This document shows, in pieces, positions 20,001 through 26,876 of a stretch of 64,000 nt of DNA. Within the stretch, counting starts at the first letter, position 1, and every line of letters starts with the position of its first letter. The notes under the pieces are model-generated. The model was given only the letters and a program-made list of their open reading frames with translations. It had not been told where the DNA came from and did not search any database. Source of the stretch: Rhodococcus koreensis (lineage in GTDB: Bacteria > Actinomycetota > Actinomycetes > Mycobacteriales > Mycobacteriaceae); NCBI RefSeq assembly GCF_900105905.1, contig NZ_FNSV01000005.1, forward strand, positions 6,882,001 to 6,946,000, read 5' to 3'. A program made the position numbers and the translations under genes.

Positions 20001-23000
20001 TTTGTGCCGGTGGATGTGGGGTTGCCGGTGGGGCGGGTGCGGGAGGTGTTGGTGGATTCGGGTGCGGTGGTGGGGTTGTCGGTGTCGGGGGTGGTGGTGC
20101 CGGGGGTGGTGGAGTGGTTGCGGGTTGATGATGTGTCGGTGGTGGAGGGGGTGTCGGATGGGGCGGTGTCGGAGGGGGAGCGGTTGGGTGGGTTGGGGGT
20201 GGGGAATGCGGCGTATGTGATGTATACGTCGGGGTCGACGGGGCGTCCGAAGGGGGTGGTGGTGTCGCATGGGGGGTTGGCGAATTTGGTGGAGGAGGTG
20301 CGGGTTCGGTTTGGGTTGTGGTCGGGGTGTCGGGTGTCGCATGTGGCGTCGCCGGGTTTTGATGCGGCGGTGTACGAGTGGTTGATGGCGTTTTCGGTGG
20401 GGGCGTGTTTGGTGGTGGCGCCGCCGGGGGTGTTCGGGGGTGCGGTGTTGGGGGAGTGGTTGGAGGTGGAGGGGGTGTCGCATTGTTTTGTGACGCCGTC
20501 GGTGTTGGGTTCGGTGGAGGGGTCGTTGGGGTCGGTGCGGGTGTTGGTGGTGGCGGGGGAGGTGTGTGGTCCGGAGTTGGTGGAGCGGTGGGGTGTGGGT
20601 CGGGAGTTGTTCGATGCGTATGGGCCGACCGAGGTGACGGTGCAGGCGACGGTGAGTGGTGCGTTGGTGCCGGGGGGTGTGGTGACGGTGGGTGGTCCGG
20701 GGGTGGGTGTTGAGGTGGTGGTGTTGGATTCGTGGTTGCGGCCGGTGCCGGTGGGGGTGGTGGGGGAGTTGTATGTGGGGGGTGTGGGGTTGGCGCGGGG
20801 GTATCACGGGTTGGTGGGGTTGACGGCGGCGTCGTTTGTGGCGAGTCCGTTTGGGGTGGGGGCGCGGTTGTATCGGACGGGGGATTTGGTGCGGTGGGAT
20901 GGGTTGGGGTCGTTGGTGTTTGTGGGGCGGGCTGATTTTCAGGTGAAGGTGCGGGGGCAGCGGGTGGAGTTGGGGGAGGTGGAGTCGGTGTTGGTGTCGT
21001 GTCCGGGGGTGGGTGCGGCTGTGGTGGTGGTGGGTTCGGGTGGTGGGTTGGTGGGGTATGTGGTGCCGGAGGTGGGGGTTCGGGTGGATTCGGGTGCGGT
21101 GGTGGAGTTTGCGGGGTCGGTGTTGCCGGGGTTCATGGTGCCGTCGGTGGTGGTGGTGTTGGGGGAGTTGCCGGTGACGGCGTCGGGGAAGGTGGACCGT
21201 GCCGCACTACCCGCACCCGAGGCTCCGGTGCGGATGTTCCGGGCGCCGGCCACGCCGTTCGAGGCCGTCGTCGCCGACGTGTTCGGTGAGGTCCTCGGCG
21301 TCGACCGCGTCGGGGCCGAAGACCACTTCTTCCGTCTGGGGGGAGATTCGCTGTCCGCCACCCGTGTGGTCGCCCGCGTCGACGCGGCTCTCGGCGTCGA
21401 CGTCGGCGTGCACGCCCTGTTCGAGGCGCCGACCGTGGCGGAGTTCGCGGAACGCGCGGCGAAGGCCGGTGCGCCGACACACCGGCCGGAACTGCGGGCG
21501 GAGCCGCGGCCCGCGCGAATTCCGCTGTCCCTGGCCCAGACCCGCATGTGGTTCCTCAACCAGTTCGACACCGCGTCGCCCGCCTACAACATCGCCATGG
21601 CGTTCCGCCTCACCGGCGCACTCGACCTCGACGCCCTGCGCGCCGCGGTATCCGACGTGGTGCGACGCCACGAGACGCTCCGCACCCGGTTCCCGATGGC
21701 CGGCGAAGAACCGGTGCAGGTGATCGTGCCCGCCGCCGATGCGGTTCCGGACCTGCCCGTCACCGCGGTGTCCAGCGAGGCGGAGTTGCGGGAGCTGCTG
21801 TCGGCGGCGGTCGCGCAGGGATTCGACGTCACGGAACAGATTCCGTTGCGGGCAGCCGTGTTCGAGACCTCCGGCACCGACCGGACGCTCCTGGTGGTGG
21901 TCCATCACATCGTCGCGGACGGAGTGTCGATGGTCCCGCTCGCGCGCGACGTGACGACGGCCTACACCGCCCGGGCGGCCGGGCACGCCCCCGACTGGCC
22001 ACCGACCACGGTCCAGTACGCCGATTTCACGCTCTGGCAGCGCCGCCTCCTCGGCTCGGAAGACGATCCGCAGTCGCTGGTGTCGCAGCAACTGGACTAC
22101 TGGCGCAGCACACTGGCCGGGCTCCCCGCCGCGCTGGACCTGCCCGCCGACCGTCCGCGGTCGCTGCAACGCACACCGGACGGGAGCAGGGTCGGGTTCG
22201 AGATCGACGCCGACCTCCATCGCCGGCTGCTGGCGACGGCGTCCATGCACCAGTCGACGGTGTTCATGGTCGCGCACGCCGCCCTGGCCGCGTTCCTCGC
22301 GAGAATGTCGGGCACCGGGGACATCGCCGTCGGCACCCCCGTCGCCGGACGCGGCGAGGCCGCACTCGACGACGTCGTCGGAATGTTCGTCAACACCGTC
22401 GTCCTGCGGACCGTCGTGTCCGACGCGGACCGGTTCTCCGACCTGCTCGACCAGGTACGCGACGTCGACCTCGGTGCGTACGCGCACGCGGAGGTGCCGT
22501 TCGAGAAGGTCGTGGAAGCACTCGATCCGCCCCGCTCCACGGCGCATTCACCGCTGTTCCAGGTGCTGCTCGAATTCCAGAACGTCGAGCGCCCCGACCT
22601 CTCGCTGCCGGGCGTCGAGGTGCGCGGCATCGACCTCGGTGCCACGATCGCCCGGTTCGACCTGCAGCTGACACTGGCCGAGGAGTACACGGACGACGGA
22701 ACGCCGGCCGGCATCACCGCCGGTTTCGCCTACGCCACTGACCTTTTCGATGCCGAGACCGTCGCAGGCCTGGCCGACCGGTTCGTCCGGATGCTCGATG
22801 CGGCCGTATCCGATTCGTCGATCCGGGTCGGCGACCTCGAGATCCTCGACGCCCTCGAACGGGACGAACTCGTACCGATGCGCGGCTTCCCCGCGGTCGC
22901 GGAACGCCTGCTCCCGGACGTCCTCACCGCGGGCGCCGCGCTCGCACCGGGCGCGACCGCGGTGTCGTGCGAAGGCGTCACGCTGTCGTACCGGGAACTC

Positions 23001-25472
23001 GACGAGCAGTCGAACCGGCTGGCCAGGGCGCTGATCGACCGCGGCGCCGGTCCGGACGCCTTCGTCGCGATCGGCGTGCCCCGGTCGATCGACTGGGTGC
23101 TGTCGGTGTGGGCGGTCGCGAAATCGGGGGCCGCCTACGTGCCGGTGGACCCGGCGCTGCCGCCCGCGCGCACCGGCGGCATGCTCGAAGATTCGGGTGC
23201 GATGCACGGACTGACGGTGACCGCGCACCGCGACCGGCTGCCCGGGGTCGTGCCGTGGCTGCTGCTCGACGATCCCGACGTCGTGGACGGGTACTCCGGC
23301 GACGCGGTGACCGACGCCGACCGTCTGCGTCCGCTGAGAGTCGAGCACGCCGCGTTCCTGCTCTACACGTCGGGTTCGACGGGAACACCGAAGGGCGTCG
23401 TGCTCACACACGGCGGCATCGCGAATCTCGCTGTCGAGGAACGGGAACGGTTCGCATCGATGCACGGGGCGCGGGTGTCGCACCTGGCGTCGCCGAGCTT
23501 CGACGCGTCCCTGTTCGAACTGCTGATGGCGTTCGCCGTCGGCGCGACGCTGGTGGTCGTGCCACCGACGGTGCTCGGGGGACGGGAACTGGCCGAACTC
23601 CTCGCGAGCGAGCGCGTCTCGCACGCGTTCTTCACCCCGACCATCCTCGACACCCTCCGCCCCGAGGATCTGCCGTCACTGCGGATTCTCGCCGTCGCGG
23701 GCGAACGGTTCCCACCCGAGATCGCCGACCGCTGGACCCCGGGACGGTTCGTCTTCAACGGATACGGACCCACCGAGGCGACTGTGCAGACCACGATCAG
23801 CGAGGTCCTGTCGCCCGACGAATCGGTGAACGTCGGCGGTCCGGGGCGGGGCGTCGACGTCATCGTGGCCAACACCTGGTTGCAGCCCGTCCCGGTGGGC
23901 GTGATCGGAGAACTGTACGTCGCGGGACCGGGGCTGGCGCGCGGCTACCACCGGCGTGCGGCGCTCACGGGTGCGTCCTTCGTCGCGAACCCGTTCGGCG
24001 AACCGGGCTCCCGCATGTACCGCACCGGCGACCTCGTACGGTGGACCGAGATCGGACGGCTGGAGTATGTGGGACGCAACGACTTCCAGGTGAAGATCCG
24101 CGGACAGCGGGTGGAGCTCGGCGAGATCGAATCGGTGCTGTCCCGCTGCGACGGCGTCGGCCGGGCGGCGGTCGCCGTGCACAGCGGCACCGGCGACCGG
24201 CTGGTGGGATACGTGACGGCGGAGCCCGGCGCGAGCATCGACACCGCCGAGGTGCTCCGGTACGCCGGGTCGCATCTCGCGCCGTACATGGTGCCCACCC
24301 AGCTGGTGGTCCTCGACCGGCTGCCCGTCGGCCGCACCGGCAAGCTGGACCGCCGGGCGCTCCCCGCCCCCGTGCTCGCGCCCCGGGAGTTCCGGGCACC
24401 CGCCACCCCGGTGGAGGAGGCCGTCGCGGAGGTCTTCGCCGACGTCCTCGGCATCGACCGCGTCGGGGCCGACGACGACTTCTTCGAACTCGGCGGCAAC
24501 TCGCTCGTCGCGACCCGGGTGGCGTCCGCGCTCCGGGACCGGCTCGGCACCGACGTCGTCCTGCAGTGGATCTTCCGCAACCCGACCCCGGAGGGCCTCG
24601 CCCGCCGGATCGTCGACCCGTCGGTGCTCGGAAGCATGCCGGCCGACGACGTGCTGAACGTCGTCGTCCCGCTCCGGGCGTCCGGCGCGCAACCCGCCCT
24701 CTTCTGTGTGCACCCGGCGGGCGGACTCGCGCTGGGCTACGCCGGACTGATCGGGCACCTCTCGCCCGACCGTCCGGTGTACGGGCTGCAACTGCCGATC
24801 CTCAGCGGCGGAACGACGTTCGAGTCGATGGAACAACTCGCTCACCGGTACGTGGTCGAGATGCGTGCCGTCCAGCCCCGGGGGCCGTACCACCTGCTCG
24901 GCTGGTCGCTCGGCGGTGTCATCGCCCAGGCGATTGCCGTCGAACTCCGTGAGTCGGGCGCCGAGGTCGGCACCCTCGCGATGATGGACAGCTACGTCGC
25001 GGAGGGCGAAAACTTCGGTGACCTCGAAGTGAACGCCGAGGAGTGGCTGCACGGGCTGGGCGTCGAATTCGAGGGCAGCGACGACGCCGGCACGTCGTAC
25101 CGCGAGCAACTGCTCGAGATGCTCGGACGCTCGTTCGGCCGGGACCCCGCGTTCGCGTCGACCCTCCTCGCTCGCATCAGCACCGGGCTGGAGAACTCGA
25201 AGCAGATCTCCACCGGACACCGCCCGCGCGTGTTCGACGGCGACCTGCTGTTCTTCAGCGCCGCGCAATCCGCCGAAGGGGAAGAAGGCGAACGGCCGTC
25301 GCCGGGCGTCTGGCAGCCCGCGATCACCGGTGTCATCGTCGAGAACAAGGTGGACTGCGACCATCTGCGGATGACCACACCGCAAGCCCTCGCGGTGATC
25401 GGACCGATCCTGGAGAACTCCCTGGGGTCAGGCCCCGATCGCTCTGCCGATGACGGGCCAGGACTCCCGTAG
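13989..25472 (+). CDS. Terminal nonribosomal peptide synthetase C*-A-T-E-C-A-T-C-A-T-TE
   Basis: 3827 residues. Domains: degenerate C (1-370; HRLVNDE replaces HHxxxDG, so the second, catalytic His is Arg), A3 (371-881), T (GGDSILS near 922), epimerase (975-1430; HHLAVDGVSW, EGHGRE), C of the type that follows E (1475-1900; HHTLLDGWSM), A4 (1901-2410), T (GGDSLSA), C (2510-2950; HHIVADGVSM), A5 (2970-3455), T (GGNSLVA), and thioesterase (3560-3820; GWSLGG with Ser3640, late His in CDHLRM). A3 and A4 lie in near-identical skewed DNA repeats and share one pocket (D,A,Y,F,V,A,A,V,Q), so both should load the same monomer, the first being epimerised to D. The A5 pocket (D,A,F,F,A,A,G,V,Q) is related. 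I do not assign amino acids. The TE releases the product. The 3' end overlaps a convergent gene by 45 bases. Confidence 0.95.
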   Translation: MSTGEVLPLTYDQIAVLRAHLADNTFGQYLELEGPLDEDRFCRALHRTLSECHGLHATFVLDGPEPGQIAGTAVTGPDVLDVTGPGLLATTKIDRELARPMDPAAGPLYVHVLFRLPHGRYGWFQRYHRLVNDEPGMAAIVRRTAEAYELGEAAPTAPPETLSFAAPIIQLTSDARYRESDAWADDRHYWEQLSAGAARQEIPPGPEGQRRVTIPADGTLVRLARRSGGGPAAVLLAALAVYAHSRTGIDDVVIGHREHGSTTPVRLTLTPDLTFDTLTRHVGLQLRRSRRHRFLASEDGVGEPWSVTGGMREPLGVERIGESAVAVVQRWHCAGNGAFVELEDRDGTWVVDVHGPADAQQFARILTAAAADPGVGLGGVGVWGSGVGLVCGVSGVGVRLLPEILAGGVVAGGGGVAVSCGGVELSYGELDGWSNRLARVLIGCGVGPEVVVGVVVPRSVELVVAVWAVVKSGGVFVPVDVGLPVGRVREVLVDSGAVVGLSVSGVVVPGVVEWLRVDDVSVVEGVSDGAVSEGERLGGLGVGNAAYVMYTSGSTGRPKGVVVSHGGLANLVEEVRVRFGLWSGCRVSHVASPGFDAAVYEWLMAFSVGACLVVAPPGVFGGAVLGEWLEVEGVSHCFVTPSVLGSVEGSLGSVRVLVVAGEVCGPELVERWGVGRELFDAYGPTEVTVQATVSGALVPGGVVTVGGPGVGVEVVVLDSWLRPVPVGVVGELYVGGVGLARGYHGLVGLTAASFVASPFGVGARLYRTGDLVRWDGLGSLVFVGRADFQVKVRGQRVELGEVESVLVSCPGVGAAVVVVGSGGGLVGYVVPEVGVRVDSGAVVEFAGSVLPGFMVPSVVVVLGELPVTASGKVDRAALPAPDMAPRGPDRAPRSAAEETLASVFAEVLGVEKVGFDESFFALGGDSILSIRLVSRAKARGLVFTPQQVFEHRTVAALAAESEIADRETTVALAELAGGGIGTFPPTPVVRYLIERGGHYERFSQSVLLDLPRTVDADRLLATVTAVLARHDMLRSRLYRDANGQWQMETRAAADVDAASLLRRVVFDPATDPGLSADLIATEHQAAVERLRPSDGVVAQFVWLDPAPAAATPGRSGRLIVVAHHLAVDGVSWRILLPDFVAAWHQVSAGSVPTLPEPATSMRRWAHALAEEAVRSERIAELRWWQNVVGGPDPLITDRPLDPGVDVATALQDVSVETSLDDTSVLLTRLPDLYRGGALDILLTALVVASSRWRAERGIPGTSTLIRLEGHGREQQMVPGADLSRTVGWFTTVFPVRVELRGIDLDDALAGGPDLGSALKRVKEHLRAVPDMGIGYGLLRYLNPDTAGSLPDPEPGQISFNYLGQVPDPAVGDTEAGWTPADGFGDLRYVPDLDMPASAAVEINAIVIGGRLRVGFGFPDTLLARAEVERLAARWREALSALVSHARSGIAGGLTPSDVPLVDVTQDDLETWEEHFGALTDVWPPTPLQAGLLFHALLAKPSIDAYTVQVELHLKGAVDPDRMRRAAAALLERHANLRVAFVPARDGTFVQVVPATVDVPFRALDLTGLPEAERTIELERVLAADRAAPFDTSRAPLLRFLLVYTGSRESRLVWTNHHTLLDGWSMPLAIRELLALYVAGDADASALPRPRPYRDFLSWLHRRDPAESREAWATALAGIDGPTLLLPDARGRQLSAPPESTQYTVSEELTADLTTLTRTRNTTLNTVTQVAWAIVLGTATSRDDVTFGSTVSGRSPHLPGVESMIGLFVNTVPTRITLDPRETLGALLDRTQAEQAALLDHHHLGLADIQRAVGADIGFDTATVFESYPIDRGGLTEDTDLAGIRVVDVRGVDATHYPLSVAFSVDTRLRMTFHYRPDLIDRATVGSIAGQVTRVLEAMASDPGVGVGGVGVWGSGVGLVCGVSGVGVRLLPEILAGGVVAGGGGVAVSCGGVELSYGELDGWSNRLARVLIGCGVGPEVVVGVVVPRSVELVVAVWAVVKSGGVFVPVDVGLPVGRVREVLVDSGAVVGLSVSGVVVPGVVEWLRVDDVSVVEGVSDGAVSEGERLGGLGVGNAAYVMYTSGSTGRPKGVVVSHGGLANLVEEVRVRFGLWSGCRVSHVASPGFDAAVYEWLMAFSVGACLVVAPPGVFGGAVLGEWLEVEGVSHCFVTPSVLGSVEGSLGSVRVLVVAGEVCGPELVERWGVGRELFDAYGPTEVTVQATVSGALVPGGVVTVGGPGVGVEVVVLDSWLRPVPVGVVGELYVGGVGLARGYHGLVGLTAASFVASPFGVGARLYRTGDLVRWDGLGSLVFVGRADFQVKVRGQRVELGEVESVLVSCPGVGAAVVVVGSGGGLVGYVVPEVGVRVDSGAVVEFAGSVLPGFMVPSVVVVLGELPVTASGKVDRAALPAPEAPVRMFRAPATPFEAVVADVFGEVLGVDRVGAEDHFFRLGGDSLSATRVVARVDAALGVDVGVHALFEAPTVAEFAERAAKAGAPTHRPELRAEPRPARIPLSLAQTRMWFLNQFDTASPAYNIAMAFRLTGALDLDALRAAVSDVVRRHETLRTRFPMAGEEPVQVIVPAADAVPDLPVTAVSSEAELRELLSAAVAQGFDVTEQIPLRAAVFETSGTDRTLLVVVHHIVADGVSMVPLARDVTTAYTARAAGHAPDWPPTTVQYADFTLWQRRLLGSEDDPQSLVSQQLDYWRSTLAGLPAALDLPADRPRSLQRTPDGSRVGFEIDADLHRRLLATASMHQSTVFMVAHAALAAFLARMSGTGDIAVGTPVAGRGEAALDDVVGMFVNTVVLRTVVSDADRFSDLLDQVRDVDLGAYAHAEVPFEKVVEALDPPRSTAHSPLFQVLLEFQNVERPDLSLPGVEVRGIDLGATIARFDLQLTLAEEYTDDGTPAGITAGFAYATDLFDAETVAGLADRFVRMLDAAVSDSSIRVGDLEILDALERDELVPMRGFPAVAERLLPDVLTAGAALAPGATAVSCEGVTLSYRELDEQSNRLARALIDRGAGPDAFVAIGVPRSIDWVLSVWAVAKSGAAYVPVDPALPPARTGGMLEDSGAMHGLTVTAHRDRLPGVVPWLLLDDPDVVDGYSGDAVTDADRLRPLRVEHAAFLLYTSGSTGTPKGVVLTHGGIANLAVEERERFASMHGARVSHLASPSFDASLFELLMAFAVGATLVVVPPTVLGGRELAELLASERVSHAFFTPTILDTLRPEDLPSLRILAVAGERFPPEIADRWTPGRFVFNGYGPTEATVQTTISEVLSPDESVNVGGPGRGVDVIVANTWLQPVPVGVIGELYVAGPGLARGYHRRAALTGASFVANPFGEPGSRMYRTGDLVRWTEIGRLEYVGRNDFQVKIRGQRVELGEIESVLSRCDGVGRAAVAVHSGTGDRLVGYVTAEPGASIDTAEVLRYAGSHLAPYMVPTQLVVLDRLPVGRTGKLDRRALPAPVLAPREFRAPATPVEEAVAEVFADVLGIDRVGADDDFFELGGNSLVATRVASALRDRLGTDVVLQWIFRNPTPEGLARRIVDPSVLGSMPADDVLNVVVPLRASGAQPALFCVHPAGGLALGYAGLIGHLSPDRPVYGLQLPILSGGTTFESMEQLAHRYVVEMRAVQPRGPYHLLGWSLGGVIAQAIAVELRESGAEVGTLAMMDSYVAEGENFGDLEVNAEEWLHGLGVEFEGSDDAGTSYREQLLEMLGRSFGRDPAFASTLLARISTGLENSKQISTGHRPRVFDGDLLFFSAAQSAEGEEGERPSPGVWQPAITGVIVENKVDCDHLRMTTPQALAVIGPILENSLGSGPDRSADDGPGLP
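15101..16630 (+). repeat. Skewed direct repeat copy 1 (GRINS-like), encodes A domain 3
   Basis: 1530 bp, repeated at an offset of 4587 bp. Base use on the coding strand is extreme: bases 15121-15180 contain two C and no A. Third codon positions are almost all G or T (TTG, GTG, GGG, GAT, TTT), whereas flanking NRPS DNA prefers C or G. Translations of several frames of the two copies agree except at a T/G difference near 15117 and a T/C difference near 16610. The 3' end of the identity (CGTGCCGCACTACCCGCACC) has normal composition. High-identity, GC- and TA-skewed repeats in megasynthases are the published definition of GRINS. Confidence 0.93.
19688..21217 (+). repeat. Skewed direct repeat copy 2 (GRINS-like), encodes A domain 4
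   Basis: Second copy of the 1530-bp repeat, in direct orientation. The spacing of 4587 bp equals 1529 codons, so the copies are in the same reading frame. It begins at GGATCCGGGTGTGGGT, just inside the end of the preceding C domain, and ends just after the A10 region (ASGKVDRAALPAP). Only two differences from copy 1 were found, implying very recent duplication or continuing gene conversion. Confidence 0.93.
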
Positions 25473-26387
25473 CTCCGTCTCGAACAGCCCCCACGAATGG
25501 GTGCCCTGCGAGAGATACGCGAACGTCGCCGGAATCCCCAGCGAGTGCAATCGCGACTGGAACGCGACCGCACACACGTTGGTCACCATCTCGACCGCGC
25601 TGCCGCCGATCGTCTGCGGCACCACCAGCACCGGGTCGTGGTTGTCGATGCCGCCCGGAAGTCCGTTGCCGCTCGAGACGAACAACTCTGTGCCGCGCAG
25701 ACGTTCGGCGTTCACCATCGGATCGTGCACCCGCCACTGTGGGTCCACAGCAGAGCCCCACATGTTGGTCGCGTTGCCGCCGCCCCGCAATTCCACCATC
25801 GACCGCACCATCGCCTGGCCGAGCAGTCCACTCGTCGCGGCGCAACCGCTGTACGAGCCGACGGCCCGGTAGAACCCCGGAGCCTGGACCGCGAGGTCGA
25901 GCACCGCGCCGCCAGCCATCGACACCCCGCCGATGGCGTTCGCCCCGGTGGTCGCGAACCGGCCGTCGATCGCGGCGGGAAGTTCGCTCGTCAGGTACGT
26001 CTGCCACTTGTTCCTGCCGAGGACCGGGTCGTCGGCATCCCAGTCGGTGTACATGCTGTACTGCCCGCCGATCGGCATTACCACGTTGACGTGCTTGTCG
26101 GCGAAGAAGTCCCGCACACCGGTGTTGTTGAACCACGAGATCCCATCCGAGCCGCCGCCGATGCCGGTGAGGAGGTAGAACGTGGGCGCCGGACCTGCCG
26201 ACGCCGGAGAGATCACGTCGTTGGCCACCCACCGGCCCATCGACTCCGAATAGACGTCCACCCTGGTGATGCGCGGCTCCGCCGAAGCAGGCGACGGTCC
26301 GAGCGCCGCCCACGCGGAGAAGACCAGCAGCATCACCGCCGCAACACGCAGAGAGATCGCGGATCGCAGAGCTTCGAACGGTCGCAT
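25428..26387 (-). CDS. Secreted mycolyltransferase-like esterase (antigen 85 family)
   Basis: 319 residues. A signal peptide is clear: basic start (MRPFEALRSAISLR), hydrophobic stretch, and a cleavage site near PASAEP. The mature part is an alpha/beta-hydrolase of the antigen 85/esterase D type: nucleophile Ser in GGVSMAGG, GGQYSMYTDW near the oxyanion side as in Ag85 proteins, and catalytic His in GTHSWG. Ag85 enzymes move mycolic acids onto trehalose and arabinogalactan outside the membrane. The length (about 290 mature) fits. It is convergent with the NRPS gene, their 3' ends overlapping by 45 bp. Rhodococci carry several paralogues; which one this is cannot be told from sequence alone. 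Confidence 0.88.
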   Translation of the reverse strand: MRPFEALRSAISLRVAAVMLLVFSAWAALGPSPASAEPRITRVDVYSESMGRWVANDVISPASAGPAPTFYLLTGIGGGSDGISWFNNTGVRDFFADKHVNVVMPIGGQYSMYTDWDADDPVLGRNKWQTYLTSELPAAIDGRFATTGANAIGGVSMAGGAVLDLAVQAPGFYRAVGSYSGCAATSGLLGQAMVRSMVELRGGGNATNMWGSAVDPQWRVHDPMVNAERLRGTELFVSSGNGLPGGIDNHDPVLVVPQTIGGSAVEMVTNVCAVAFQSRLHSLGIPATFAYLSQGTHSWGLFETELRESWPVIGRAIGA

Positions 26388-26479
26388 GGACGCCCCCTGG
26401 CTGTGGCCTGCCCTTCCAATCTAGGACTGCGGGGTACCTGCTTGGTGCGGTTCCCGTGAACCGGTGTAAAGATGATTCG

Positions 26480-26821
26480 GTGACCGACAACGACCGGCCC
26501 GACGAACGTTTCACGCTCGCAAGCGAGCGGACGTTCCTCGCCTGGATGCGGAGTTCACTCGCACTCCTGGCCGGTGGCATCGCGATGATCCACCTGGTCC
26601 CCGAATTCAGCACCGGATGGGTGCGGACGACCCTAGGACTGATCCTGATCGGCCTCGCCGCCGCCGCGGCCCTCGTCGGGATGCGGCGGTGGTCGCAGGT
26701 CGAGAGGGCGCTGCGCGACGGCGCACCGATGCCGCCGCCCCACGAGTTGTGGTTGTTCGCGGTGACCCTGACGGTGGTGGCACTGGGAGCGGCGCTCGCC
26801 AGCCTGGTGGCCGCGCTCTAA
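26480..26821 (+). CDS. DUF202 (YidH-type) small inner-membrane protein
   Basis: About 113 residues from GTG at 26480. This start was chosen because MTDNDRPDERFTLASERTFLAWMRSSLALL has the usual DUF202 N-terminus, with the conserved RTFLAWMR motif before the first helix; an in-frame GTG at 26456 would add eight residues. Three membrane segments follow: SLALLAGGIAMIHLV, TTLGLILIGLAAAAALVG and LWLFAVTLTVVALGAALASL. Function is unknown in this family. It lies 55 bp before the fgd start, on the same strand. Confidence 0.85.
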   Translation: MTDNDRPDERFTLASERTFLAWMRSSLALLAGGIAMIHLVPEFSTGWVRTTLGLILIGLAAAAALVGMRRWSQVERALRDGAPMPPPHELWLFAVTLTVVALGAALASLVAAL

Positions 26822-26876
26822 CCTGCAGAAGAGGTTTGCATCTCGCGAACCGGACGTGAAGACGAAGGAGTACACG

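Noticed and set aside
14334..20807. Very long minus-strand open frames rich in His/Arg/Pro opposite the two skewed A domains
   Set aside because: They exist because the plus strand is C- and A-poor, which removes stop codons on the other strand. The encoded His-Arg-Pro strings are not protein-like, and the plus frame is a clear NRPS.
1..25472. Assigning the NRPS to a known rhodococcal siderophore such as rhodochelin or heterobactin
   Set aside because: No hydroxyornithine-type A code, dihydroxybenzoate loading or monooxygenase gene is visible, and the KS and dehydrogenase do not fit those pathways.
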